64,000 nucleotides of DNA, taken from Crotalaria pallida. Its lineage: Eukaryota; Streptophyta; Magnoliopsida; Fabales; Fabaceae. The stretch lies in assembly GCA_037953625.1 (NCBI GenBank), contig CM075650.1, positions 117,907,706 through 117,971,705 on the forward strand, written 5' to 3'. Shown one piece after another: positions 44,117-55,132 of the stretch. How positions within the stretch are numbered: the first letter of the stretch is position 1; every line of letters begins with the position of its first letter. The notes under the pieces were generated by a model that saw only the letters and a program-made list of their open reading frames with translations, made no database searches and was not told the origin of the DNA. The position numbers were made by a program, and so were the translations under genes.

Positions 44117-46399
44117 TCACTCGATGATAGATTGAATAACACCAGCTCCAACAGTCTTCCCTCCTTCTCTGATAGCAAACCTCATTCCCTGCTCACAAGC
44201 CACAGGCATTATAAGTTCGACCACCATCTTAACTCGGTCTCCAGGCATCACCATCTTCGACTCCTCATCCTTGTCATTCATAATGGAAGCAACTCTGCCT
44301 GTGACATCGGTGGTCCTCATGTAGAATTGCGGCCTGTAACCTGCAAAGAAAGGGGAGTGCCTTCCTCCTTCTTCCTTCTTCAAAACATAAACAATTGCAC
44401 TAAACTTTGTATGGGGTGTAATGGTTCCAGGCTTAGCCAAAACCATCCCTCTCTGAATGTCCGTCTTTTGAACACCCCTGAGCAACAACCCCACATTATC
44501 CCCAGCCAGGGCCTCATCCAGAATCTTCTGGAACATTTCCACACCAGTCACAGTAGTGCTCCTAGTTTCCCTCAAACCAACAAGATCAACAGTTTCTCCA
44601 ACCCTAATGGTACCCCTCTCAACACGACCAGTGGCCACAGTACCACGACCAGTGATGGAAAACACATCTTCAATAGCAAGCAAAAAGGGAAGCTCAGTTT
44701 GGCGCTGAGGAATGGGTATGTAGCTATCCACATTATCCATAAGCTCATAAATCTTGTCCACCCACTGATTATCTCCACGCTTGAGTGCAGGGTTCGCCAT
44801 CAAAGCTTCCAAAGCCAAGAGAGCAGAACCAGAAATAATGGGAATATCATCACCAGGGAACTCGTAAGAGGTGAGAAGGTCACGAACCTATAGAACACAA
44901 TAGAGTCACCAATTAGTAACTAACTACTGATTAAGCAAACTAATGCAATTAATCTCAAACATGACAAAATTCTAAGCTGCTCTCATAACAAGAAAATTTC
45001 TCTTGCTCTTAAATTTGTGTTAAATATATGCTTTGCACGTCATAGCTATTTCCAACTTTAACTATATATTTAAGAACAAAACTTAAATATAATTCTCTCC
45101 ATGTCCTATACCACCACATCATTCATGGTTAAGGCCAATAGCAACCTGATACATACCATTCCTTCACTTTTATCTCTCTTGTTTTTCAACTCCATTTCGT
45201 CGTTATGTGTCGGTTTGCTATTAGCGAGGACCATGTAATAATTTCTAGTAAAGTACACACTATATGTTCATTACGGAGCTGTTAACAGTATAACAAACAT
45301 CACAAAAATTTCCTATTTTCAATTGTATAAATGAGCAATAATACAGCTTAATAGAATAATCACATTCTGAAGAAGGATATCTCTCCAATCGTATAATAAC
45401 CAATTCTAATGCAGCAAATTAATACTCTTTCCGTTTCATATGTACTGTTGATATAGTTTTTTTCTTATGTTTTATATGTATTCTTCTTTTACAAAACCCA
45501 ATATATTTTTCCCAACACACCCCAATTTATCACACACTCTCTTTCACTTCCAATATTTTTCTCTCTCCTCAATAATGATTATACAGGGGCATTATTGTCT
45601 TAATACCCAAATTCTTGCGCATTTCTTAAACTAGTGCATAACCTTAAAATACATTCCTTATGAAACGGAGGGGTATCGAAAAAACTGGATTAGATACCTC
45701 TAGTTCGACGAGCTCGAGAAGCTCCTCATCATCAACCTGGTCCTGCTTGTTGAGGAAAACCACCATGTTAGGGACACCAACTTGCTTGGCAAGAAGAATA
45801 TGCTCTTTAGTTTGGGGCATGGGACCATCAGCGCCTGAGACGACGAGGATAGCGCCGTCCATCTGGGCGGCGCCAGTAATCATGTTCTTGACATAGTCAG
45901 CATGGCCAGGGCAGTCCACGTGGGCATAGTGCCGATTCTCGGTCTCATACTCCACGGTGGCGGTGTTGATGGTGATACCACGGGCACGCTCCTCGGGGGC
46001 AGCGTCGATTTCGTCGTATTTCTTGGGGGCGCTGTTGCCGTTGGCGGCGAGGGCCATGGTGAGGGCGGCGGTGAGGGTGGTTTTGCCGTGGTCCACGTGG
46101 CCTATTGTGCCGATGTTGACATGAGGCTTCTTGCGCTCGAACTTGCCCCTCGCGGCGCGGACCGTGAAGGAGCGGTGGTGGCGGGTGGTGGTGGTGGGGG
46201 AGGAGGAGGAGGGGGAGGGAGTGAGGTGGAGGATGGTGGAGGGGTTGAGGAAGGAGGAGGAGAGAGGGGTAAGTTTGGGGTTGGAGGAACGGAAAGGGGT
46301 GGAATTGGAGGGAAAGGAAGGGGAAGGAGAGGGAAGTGGGTGGTAAATGAGTTTAGAGGAAGCTGAAGTTGCTGCTGCTGCTGCTGAAGAAATTGCCAT
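44117..46399 (-). CDS. tufA: Chloroplast elongation factor Tu (nuclear gene, two exons)
   Basis: Exon 1 is 46399-45698 and exon 2 is 44887-44117, split by an 810-bp phase-0 intron (GTATCT...TATAG). The product has about 490 residues. Residues 1-80 are a Ser/Thr/Pro-rich transit peptide; the mature part starts near ARGKFERKKPHVNIGTIGHV. G motifs: GHVDHGKT (G1), RGITI (G2), DCPGH (G3), NKQD (G4), SALL (G5). Domains 2 and 3 are complete, with GRGTVATGRVERG, GLLLRGVQKTDIQRGMVLAK, the Q-R-x(8)-P-region and the C-terminal KTVGAGVIQSIIE. EF-Tu brings aminoacyl-tRNA to plastid ribosomes using GTP. Many land-plant copies, including Arabidopsis, are reported without this intron. A (GA)n tract lies in the 5' leader. 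Confidence 0.96.
44888..45697 (-). other. tufA: Intron of tufA (810 bp)
   Basis: On the minus strand the donor is GAACTAGAG|GTATCT and the acceptor TTCTATAG|GTTCGTGAC. It separates codons for ...LVELE and VRDLL..., a conserved stretch at the end of the G domain. A weak small MITE-like segment (45420-45660, ends TCCGTTTCATA / TATGAAACGGAGG) occupies the donor-proximal third and ends about 25 bp from the donor. Confidence 0.92.
45425..45674. mobile_element. Stowaway-like MITE within the tufA intron
   Basis: TACTCTTTCCGTTTCATATG at the left is inverted by TTCCTTATGAAACGGAGGGG at the right. This resembles a Stowaway MITE of about 250 bp, in the intron close to the donor. The splice donor at 45697 lies just outside it. 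Confidence 0.68.
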
Positions 46400-46422
46400 T
46401 AGAAATAGTGTGAAGGAGAAAG

Positions 46423-46423
<1 letters not shown>

Positions 46424-46471
<48 letters not shown>
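46424..46471 (-). repeat. (GA)n microsatellite in the tufA 5' leader
   Basis: An uninterrupted GA/TC run of about 23 dinucleotides lies 25-70 bp upstream of the tufA start codon, reading (TC)n in the transcript. CT-rich 5' leaders are common in plant plastid-protein genes. Length variation between accessions is likely. Confidence 0.9.
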
Positions 46472-46479
<8 letters not shown>

Positions 46480-47416
46480 TGGGAATGGAAGGATAGAGGG
46501 AGCGGAGGAGAAGCAGAGGAAGTTGGAATTGGGGATTATGTTATGTTATCTGTTGTGTGGATGAAGAAAGGAGGACCTCATGTCAGTTCTATCCTTATTT
46601 CTGCCTTAGTTTTGGAGTCACTCACCTCAACCCCACTGTCTCACTCTCCACTGCGGTGAGTATTGGATACGGTAAAGTTTTGGAAAGTATTTTCTTATCC
46701 ATGGAAATTGGAAAGCATTGTTTTTACTGAGGTAAATGATGACAAATTTACAATATCAATTAGGGGATATAGGGGATCCATACGAGTACACGAATAAGTT
46801 GGGAATGAATCAAACCGGATTGGTTACTAATTTTTTTTTTTTTCCAAACATTATTATATAAGTGTTGTTTTCAATTTTAATTTTATTTTCTAGCCAAACA
46901 GCAATAAAAAAAACTAAGAAAAACGTATTTAATATCGGTTTCAGATTGTCAATGATCAAATGTTTGTTTCAAAGCATGAAAATTTTAGGTAAAACATTTA
47001 TCGGAAACTCCTGTAAAAAAAATAGAAGTGAATATTTTTGAATTGGTATATTGATATTTATTATGCAAATTTCGCATATTATTTGGGATTTCCCAAAATT
47101 CAGTATTTATGAAATTCATTATTTTTAAAGGGACATATTGAATATGATATTTATAAATTTTTACAAGTAAAAAAATATTTTAAATTTTAAATGAATGTCA
47201 TAGGTGAACCGTTATCTATCAATGATTAAGTTCGATTTGATCTTAGTATATAAAATATAGTTAGACTAAACTAGACCGAATCACTCTTATTTAATTCGTC
47301 ATATCCTTAATATCCATCAAAAACCGAATCCGACCAAACTATTACACCCCAAATATCAATATAAGCAAATAATTTTTTTTTTTTTTAAAAAATAGTACTC
47401 TAGCTCATTCTTTTAA
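46480..47416. other. tufA upstream region and AT-rich intergenic DNA
   Basis: The promoter of tufA must lie here. I cannot place a TATA box with confidence. The rest is AT-rich, with no gene or element recognised. Confidence 0.5.
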
Positions 47417-47654
47417 TACTCCTTCTATTCCTTAATAAAAGATTCTTTTAAAAAAAATCATGTTAAAAAAAATTGATTAATTTTACTAGTAGTTTTGAAA
47501 ATATAAATACTTAATATATTTTTCCAAAACTACTCTTACAATTGTTATTAAAACATAAAAAAAATACATATTGAGTAAATAAAGAAATTTATGAAAAGAA
47601 ATAATTAAGTATCATTTCTTATAAATAGGCTGTGCAGCATGGGTAATCCAAAAA

Positions 47655-47805
47655 TGGAGTCGTACGCGTACCGGGTACGTACCGAGTACGGGTACGGGTA
47701 CGCCGTGGGTACAACCGGGTACGTACCCAAACAAAAAAAAATGGGTACTTCTTCGGGTATGATGGGTACTTCCATGGGTACGGTACCCATGGAAGTGGGT
47801 ACGGC
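47655..47805. repeat. Subterminal GGGTAC/GTACCC repeats, left end
   Basis: GTACGGGTACGGGTACG, GGGTACGTACCC, GGGTACTT and a long inverted segment CCATGGGTACGGTACCCATGG pack the first 180 bp. The right end has the inverse, CGTACCCGTACCCGTACCCG (51510). Subterminal short repeats are transposase-binding sites in known hAT elements. Confidence 0.85.
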
Positions 47806-49123
47806 TGACCACTAATCTTTTTTTTTTTTAATTTTGAAACCCCATTTTTTTTGTTTTGAACCCCAGAACCAAATATACCCCCGCCCCCGGCCCTCACGGT
47901 TCATTTTCAGCTCTCCCCTCCCAATCCCCATTTCTCCATTTCTCCCCCAACAAAAACCCTAATCCCCATTTCTCCATTTCCAGCGGGGCCGCGGCAGTGA
48001 GCTTGCTACCTCTCGCTCTCCTTCTCCGCCGTGGTGGTTCATCGTTGTTTCTGCTGTGTTTTGCTCGCTGCTGCCCCTGCTAACTGCTGGAAATAGAGAT
48101 AGAATACGCAGCGAAAAAAAACGAAATACCCTATTTCCAGAACAGGATCCATGCGAGAGAGCATGATTCGAGATAGAAAAACGTTTACCTCTTGATGCGA
48201 AGAGGAGAACGGCGTTGGTCAGATCGTTCACGAGCAATCCACGTCAATCACGAGCGCAACAAGATAGTCGCGCCTCTATTGGTATCCACACGAACAGATT
48301 CCCAATTGGAGTCACGTCTCTCTTCTCAGTGTTAGCGGAGAAGAGAGAGATTCAATGTATCACTCACTCTCTGATATGGACGGCTAGGGTTGCCGTTCTC
48401 TGTCTCACACGTACCAAAACCCTAAGGCTAATACTATTATTTATAATAGTATTGGACCAGCGGGCTGGGCTTGGCAGCACATATCAGAATGCGCCGCACG
48501 GTCATACGGTGCATCGCACGGACATAAATTTTATAAAAATACAACTATTATATTTTTTTTATCAAATGTGATATCTCCAATCTATCTGTTCTTAGTGTGT
48601 GACCCTATAGGTTCCTGTAACGTTGGCAATAAAGTTAAAATCCCATTTTAAGTTTACAAGCAATGAGCGGTATCTAGCAACACGTCATTGCTACCCAAGT
48701 GACAGGAATGTCTGTGATCTGACATAACCTTAGTGTGACCAATGATCATGTGTAAATTTAATCCCTTTGTCCAAATATCTTAGTTACACTCATGGCATGG
48801 AAGGTGTCACCCATGTACATGTAAAATCAAATCTCTGATTAAGGTGGATTAATTTTGATGATGACAATGTAATTAAATTATGGACTTAATTTGAAGAATG
48901 CAAGCCCAACAATAAAGAAGATCAAGTGCTTAGTTTAAATTATTCATTCTCATTTATTCTTATTGTATTTTATTTTATTTATGAGAGTGGGTAGTTTAGG
49001 TTTTTATTCTCACATAAGGTCAAATGATATTCATGCATGAAAGGTTGAGATTAAAACCAATTAGTCTTGAGAAGAGAATTGAAAACAATGTTAGAAAACT
49101 TAATTTTTCCAACATTGACCAAT

Positions 49124-49255
49124 TCACTCGAGTGATTCTCAATTCACTCGAGTGATTTATGAATTTTCAGTAATATAGCCGTTGGATAAAGTAAAAGGCA
49201 ACACTATCAGAGTTGACCACAAAACACTCGAGTGTTTCCAAAAAGACTCGAGTGA
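49124..49255 (+). repeat. CTCGAG palindrome array, cluster 1 (4 sites)
   Basis: TCACTCGAGTGA (49124 and 49144), ACACTCGAGTGT (49224) and AGACTCGAGTGA (49244). Three of the four are perfect palindromes, but with different outer arms from the TTAC...GTAA form at 7280. The cluster sits about 80-210 bp upstream of the TATA-like box. Confidence 0.92.
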
Positions 49256-50124
49256 TTTAGGTCTGACAGCAAATTTTTTAAACGTTAGAAGAGGACAAAA
49301 AGGAAGAATAACTTGGTTTTTCCTTCCTTTTTGTCCCCTCACATATATTCTGAATAGTGGCCATTATCAAAGTGAACAAGCTTACACTCTTTCATTGATT
49401 CTCTCTCTCTCAAGTGTTAAAATCATTTTCTCTCTCTAAACTCAACCAAGCATTCATCTTTATTATTTGTCTTAGTGAGTTAAGAGAGTGTGCTTCAATT
49501 GTAAGAGAATTATTTGTTGTAAAATTCTCAAACACTCAAACACTTTAGCTTGTTTAGAAAATCTTGGTGAGGTATCCAAGTACTTGGTGAGGTATCCAAG
49601 TTCTCAAGTCTTGGGAGGTTCTCAAGCACAAAGACTAAGAGGATTCTTATCTTGGTGGGCTCTTGGAGGTTCCAAGGAGCATAAGAAGAAGGGACTCTTC
49701 ATCACCAAATCAAGTTGGGGTAGAAATTTCAAGAGTTTGGTACACTCTTGAAAAGGGTTAGGATTGAGTGAGGAATCTCAATTTATCCTTGTAATTTCTA
49801 ACAATTTGATCACTAGTAGAAACTCCTAAGTTGATTAGGGGGACTAGATTAGCACTCTAGATTGAGTGTGAACCAGGATAAAATTGGTGTTGTCTCTCTC
49901 TTTTATAGCTTTCTTAGTTTCCAAGTAAAACCAAACCCTAAGCTCTCTAGAAAGGGGCTTTTATAATTCTAGTAGCAATTGGTTGCAATTAACTTGTTTT
50001 CAACTTGTTTTAACTTAGTTTAATTGCCCTCTACTTTGATTTATATCTGCCCTGGATTAGTCTTTAAGAAATTGAATCATTTTGCTAAATTTCTCTGAAA
50101 CTGCTCCTTTCTGTTCTGCATAAA

Positions 50125-50236
50125 ACACTCGAGTGTTTTACAATTCACTCGAGTATTTCGTAGAATTTCACTCGAGTGTTCTTCATTTTCACGCGTTCTG
50201 AAAAACACGCGAGTGTTTTTAAATTCACTCGAGTAA
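50125..50236 (+). repeat. CTCGAG palindrome array, cluster 2 (5 sites)
   Basis: ACACTCGAGTGT (50125), TCACTCGAGTAT (50145), TCACTCGAGTGT (50168), ACACGCGAGTGT (50205) and TCACTCGAGTAA (50225), near the 3' end of the LTR, as in the LTR at 7146. Confidence 0.92.
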
Positions 50237-51841
50237 ATTGCCCAGTTTCAGAAAAACAAGCTTTTGATCAATTATCTTTTAATTGCACCGAAAATTAGTC
50301 ACTGTTGCTTCCATATTACTATTCACCCCCCTCTAGTAATTGCTAAGCCCGCTTGTTGGTTTCCAACAGTACAGTGTAACCTATGGTTTCTTGATCCCTG
50401 AGTGGACGCGTCTAAACAAGTCTCGTCAATATCTCATATTGACTGTCTTGAGTATGGCCATACATTTCACCGTCTCACTCAGTCAAGGGGCCCAGAGATA
50501 TAATTCCTATTGACAAGGAAGGACAAATCCCATCTACGTCACTCACATCCCTCTACATGATTTGTCATATACCTGACTACAACCGTTATGATCACTTGGT
50601 TAAAGATGACGTTTGATTGCGTGAAAGCACATAATTCCTCATGTTGGGAACCGTAGCGACTTCAGGTCGAAGGACCATGTACACCATTGTCACTATGAGA
50701 ATCGCTTATGACACTCACTTAATAACCCATGTAGCATTCTCATGGCGGGTCAATTCAGTACACAATTGTCCCAATGTGTACTTACGTGAAGACTTGATAT
50801 CCCATATCCATGACCGGTGAGATAAAGTCATCAGTCTGCGACATACTAGTCTCGATGTATTATAGTTGTCCTTATTAACTATAATACTCGACTAGGGAAT
50901 CTTTAAGGATAATTATCAATCAATAAGATCTCACTATCAAGTCATGTACTTGATATTCTTATGACATTGAACTTATAATCCTAAGGACTTTATTACATCT
51001 ATTTTAATTAAACAATTAAAGCATAAATATAATAAATGAAATGCCTCATTATTATTAATAGTAATAATCCATAAACATGAAATAAGTACAAGTAAAAGAG
51101 AAAATACGATTGCCACCAGGGCACTCTCCAACACTAACACCCGTCGCTGCTGCCGCCGTTGCTGCTCATGGTGGTTCTTCTTCTCCCCGGTTAGGTGGTT
51201 CTTCTTCTCCCCGGTACGTTTCTTTATTAATTTTTGTTTTGTTTTAAATTGTTGTTGAAGCTTGGTTGTTCTCTTGTTCTGTAAATTTGCATACGGTTAA
51301 TTGTTAGAAAGTGCAAATATTATTTACAGGCTGTGTAGTTATTGTTATAGGAAAAAAATTAAAATCCTATGAATTTTAATTTTTAACTTACTGATTTTAT
51401 TTTTTTCATTTTTTTATAAAATTTTAATATAATTATAATAATAATAAAAATAAATTATTAAATATATATTATAAACGTACCCGAACCCTAATTTTTTAGA
51501 AAATGCCGTACCTCGTACCCGTACCCGTACCCGTATCGGGTACCGGTACCACACCCGTACTCGTGCAACACAGTTAATAGGACAAAATAAAATTTCTAAA
51601 AAGATCTTATATTAAGAGACAGAAGGAATATTATTTTTATTGTTAGAGTTTGCTTAATCTCAATCGAAAGAGTTGATGATAAGTGGTTAATTAATAATAA
51701 TAACATAATAAAAAATAAAGTTTAACATTCTCAAACTATTAAATATCTAAAATTATTTTATTGGAATTTTTTGATCTCCCAAGATGTCTGGAGTAAAATT
51801 TTTAGCATTAGCATGGATTCTTGGTTGATCTTAAATCTTTC

Positions 51842-53243
51842 TGTTGATGTACCAGCAAGTGGACTGGGTCAACGAGTAATATAGTCTGGAAGACCGAATA
51901 TCGTCCCACAGGGATCGAAGTTGTTTCTAATAACTTTCCACCAATTCGTAATTATTAGTGCAACTTGTTATTGAAGTTTAGAAGGAGAAGAATAATAATA
52001 ATAATAAAATAAGATAAGAAGATTGAGGAGATAAGATGTATAGAAAGCAATAGAAAAAGGTTAGGAACTTGGTTTCATTGTATGATTCACTTATTTTAAC
52101 TATGATTTATATTTTCCTTTAATTATCCTTCAATTCATGGACTATTCCTCTCAAATAGCAATAGTTAGACGTCTCTAACATTACCCTTATTTTCTATATA
52201 TTTAATCCTTGATCCCTCAACAAATTACAATATAAGAAAATATCTATTCAGCACAAGGGAATTAAAAAGCCATATAATCATCCAATTATATCCCTATATT
52301 TTGGACTGATTATACCATTAATTGCATGGCTATTCAAAATCCCAACTCCCGTTGCGAATTAAGAAATCCAAAACATAAATTGCGCGGGTTTATGTAATAA
52401 AAACTCAATTAATGCATGAATTAAAAACAGCAAAATACTAAATCATAAATTAAAATAAATTACATCATACAATTTACACCATGTTCCTAACAAGAGGTTT
52501 TAGTTACACATATAGAAATAAAGAAAAAAGAAGCAAAGAGAAAACCTCATATCATAGACAATACAGGCTAACTCTCCAAGAGACCTTCAATCCTTGTGCC
52601 TTGCCTCCTTGCTCTCAATAGATGTTACTAACCTCTCTCTCTAATCCTAATTGAATTCTATGATATCAAAACCTACTGAAAACTATTTACAAATCCTCTA
52701 TTTAAAGAGTAAAACAAATCCTAAAATAAATCTTAATTAAATCTAATAGATAAGGTCCATGTTTATCTTCTAATTTCTGACCAAATCTAAGATATGAAGC
52801 CAAATTAGACTTCTCTTCTTCTATTTTGTTCAGAATCTGGTCAATTGGGCCTCCAACAGGTACGCGCGCCCCAAGCGCACGTGACCTCGCGCCCCAGGCG
52901 CGCAGGTCTGGTTACTGGTTCTTTTGCACACAGGCGCGCCTCAGGCGCACCCGTCCCCGCGCCCTAGGCGCGTGGGACCTACTTCGGCTCCGTTTTGCTC
53001 CGTTCTTTTTCCATTTGCAAGATCTTTTCGTCCTCTTTTCAGGTCCATAAATATTTTCTCCATTTAAGCTCTAAAAGGTACCTGAAACACTAACAAACGG
53101 ATCAAAACGTTCAAAGGACCCTAAACTACTAAAAATAATTAAAATCTAATAAAAAGTCCTAAATTTGCTAGAGAAACAAGCCAAATACATAGTATAAGGG
53201 AGTCAAATCAATGCTCAAATCTATATATATTGGACCCAAATCA
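51842..53243 (-). mobile_element. Solo Athila-type LTR, 1402 bp, TSD CTTTC
   Basis: On the minus strand it starts TGATTTGGGTCCAATATAT (53243 downward), like the LTRs at 21731 and 33970, and ends GGTACATCAACA at 51842. CTTTC flanks it at 51837-51841 and 53244-53248. It contains GCGCCCCAGGCGCGC and GCGCCCTAGGCGCG motifs (52860-52980) and a TATA-like CTATTTAAAGAG (52697). No internal region. Confidence 0.9.
52860..52980 (-). repeat. GCGCC(C/T)AGGCGC palindrome array
   Basis: CGCGCCCCAAGCGCACG, CGCGCCCCAGGCGCGC, CAGGCGCGCCTCAGGCGC and CGCGCCCTAGGCGCG occur within 120 bp. They occupy the same relative LTR position as the CACGCCTAGGCGTG sites of the other Athila-type LTRs. Confidence 0.85.
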
Positions 53244-53379
53244 CTTTCTGACAAGGCTGTTGGTAATGTCTATGCAGATTGGAATATCTCTTTTGGAATA
53301 TCACCAAGACGCTTCCACTATTGCTTTACTTTACTTATTTCATTTTACTTGTACCACTAGGAATTAGTTGCTCCTGCTA

Positions 53380-53650
53380 GGGCATTTGTACACCCATTAG
53401 GGACTTATACACCCATCAGGACTATCACCCACTAGGCCTCACCCGTTAGGACTAATACATATAATCTTATACTCATACTTATCACATTCCTTAGCATATT
53501 CAAATCACATACTTTAGTCTTTTTCACATTTTCCAGTCTTTTAGTTTTCGTTGAATTGATCATTTCGGGACATTGACTCCTAACGGGGCATTTCTACCTA
53601 ATGGGGCGTTTTAGCCTGATGGGGCGTTTGTACACCTAGCAGGAACACCT
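53380..53650 (-). repeat. Degenerate minisatellite (CACCCATTAGG / CCTAATGGGG)
   Basis: Variants of CACCCATTAGGAC fill 53388-53450, and the inverted form CCTAATGGGGCGTTT fills 53578-53630. The position, 1.9-2.1 kb from the LTR start, matches that of unrelated minisatellites in two other Tekay-like LTRs here. Confidence 0.7.
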
Positions 53651-55132
53651 AGTGTCCCAATGTCCCAATGACCAATTCAACCGTCCTTGACAACACAATA
53701 CCTTCACCATCAAACACATAATTCAATTAGCCATCTACTTCAAGCAGCAAGGATTTACATTCCAGCACTTACAACATTCCAAATTTCATACATTACATAA
53801 CCACAATTAATCATCATCATTTCCACTCTCACACTATTCCCCAATGCAACTCATAAACGCATATATTTTCCAATCTAAGACCAAACCCAACTTCAAGCAA
53901 TCCTAAATAAACATATTTATCTTTAAATAAACAATTATCATTTAAGCTATGAAATATCCTTATGACCACTAATCCTCTTTCCTACCTATTAGGGTGCATT
54001 ATTTATCATCTCATATTTAATACTTAATCACAAAATACTCCTTTCACATACATTTTCAAATAAACATCATCAACCTTAAATAAACGATTATATTACACTA
54101 CTTTTTCAAACATTCAAAGCATTATCCTCATATCCATTGGTCATTACACCACCTCATAGCCAACATTAATAGTTTTATCACCTTATTTATCACTCAATCA
54201 TAAATATACTCAGGCAACACACATAGTGAACATAACAACTCTCAAAAGACAACAGATATCACAAATAAATCGACATACTCAGGTATGTCTCAGAGTGCTG
54301 TAAAATAAGTCAACTCCCTAGGGTTCTTCACTTCCTACTTACAACATATATAAAGGGGTTTTAGCAATTTTTATGACAATTAAATTAAATTATTAAATTA
54401 AATCAAAATACATTCATTCTCCCTAAACCAACTTTAAACAGGTGCTATTTTTCTACCCACAACCCAATTTAACTACTTAACCCAAGTCCTATTATATATC
54501 CCAACTATCCCTAACTCAAAGTGTGGAAAAGAGACTCCCCTTACCTTAGAGAGGGAGAGAGCCCACACAAAGCTCCAGGGACCCCAAATCTACCCCGGAT
54601 CTACCTTGATCCCAACTCCTTAGCCCATATTCCACTTGGATCTTGAGATTGGAGGAGAGAGAAAGGAAACCCTAGATGAGAGAGAAAGCTTGGATTCAAG
54701 AGATGGAGTATTTTATGTGTAGGATCTAACCCAAAAATCAAGATTAGATCCATGGGTGTGGTATGAAAATGGAGTTTGGGTGTTTGGGTTTGGTTTGGTG
54801 TATGTGGGTGCTTAGAGAGAGAGAACCATGGAGGTGGGAGAGAAATAGGACCTCCTTGAAAGGAAGAGAAAAAGAAAAGAGGAAGGAGAAGGGAAACTTG
54901 CCATAGGAGAAGGATTGGAGGATGAGCCATGGTGGATTTGGTGGTTGATGGTGTTTGATGATGGTTTGGAGGAGGAAGAGAGGGAGAACACGTGAGAGAA
55001 GAGGGAAGAGAGAGAGAAAGGTCGAATATGGATAAGGGAAGAAGGAGGGTGTGGCTGAAATAGAGGATAAGGGGGGTGAAAATTACGTTTCTGCCCCCTT
55101 ACTTTATTTTATTTTTCTTCATCAGACCTGAA

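Larger units (their letters stand above)
48820..50368 (+). mobile_element. Solo SIRE-like LTR, 1549 bp, TSD GTACA
   Basis: It starts TGTAAAATCAAATCTC, ends CGCTTGTTGGTTTCCAACA, and is flanked by GTACA at 48815-48819 and 50369-50373. It is the plus-strand counterpart of the LTR at 7146-8710: TTTTGATGATGACAATG near its start, CACCCCCCTCTAG near its end. Two clusters of ACTCGAGT palindromes lie at 49124-49255 and 50125-50236; a TATA-like ACATATATTC (49336) follows the first. Confidence 0.93.
48085..51133. mobile_element. Solo LTR-type element, TSD CTAAC, with nested SIRE-like LTR
   Basis: CTAAC at 48080-48084 and 51134-51138 flanks a TGCTGGAAATAG...CTCCAACA element. Without the nested LTR about 1.5 kb remain, with no coding sequence. 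This suggests a copia-type solo LTR. It is inserted in the CG-rich part of the hAT-like element. Confidence 0.8.
47630..51573. mobile_element. hAT-like non-autonomous transposon with nested LTRs
   Basis: Ends CTGTGCAGCAT and ATGCAACACAG-like (TCGTGCAACACAG at right) form a short imperfect TIR (CTGTG..GCA). Flanking 8-mers TAAATAGG and TTAATAGG differ at one base, the 8-bp TSD length of hAT elements. Subterminal GGGTAC/GTACCC repeats crowd both ends (47655-47805; 51478-51560). Without the nested LTR about 890 bp remain, including a CG-rich, CCGCC-containing stretch. No transposase is visible. Confidence 0.75.
47417..51628. mobile_element. Stowaway-type MITE interrupted by a hAT-like element
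   Basis: The left end ACTCCTTCTATTCCTTAATA (47419) pairs with the right end TATTAAGAGACAGAAGGAAT (51606). Without the insertion (47630-51581) about 260 bp remain, normal for this family. Confidence 0.75.

Noticed and set aside
44132..44893. 253-residue open frame on the plus strand
   Set aside because: It is exactly antisense to tufA exon 2, whose protein is unmistakable; the frame is a shadow.
45902..46366. Gly-rich plus-strand open frames
   Set aside because: Antisense of the Ser/Pro-rich tufA transit peptide; low complexity only.
51640..51836. Possible LINE remnant around the Athila-type solo LTR (51640-51836 and 53249-53340)
   Set aside because: A frame with WSKIFSISMDSW and NVYADWNISFG can be imagined across the insertion, but no reverse transcriptase or endonuclease motif is recognisable.
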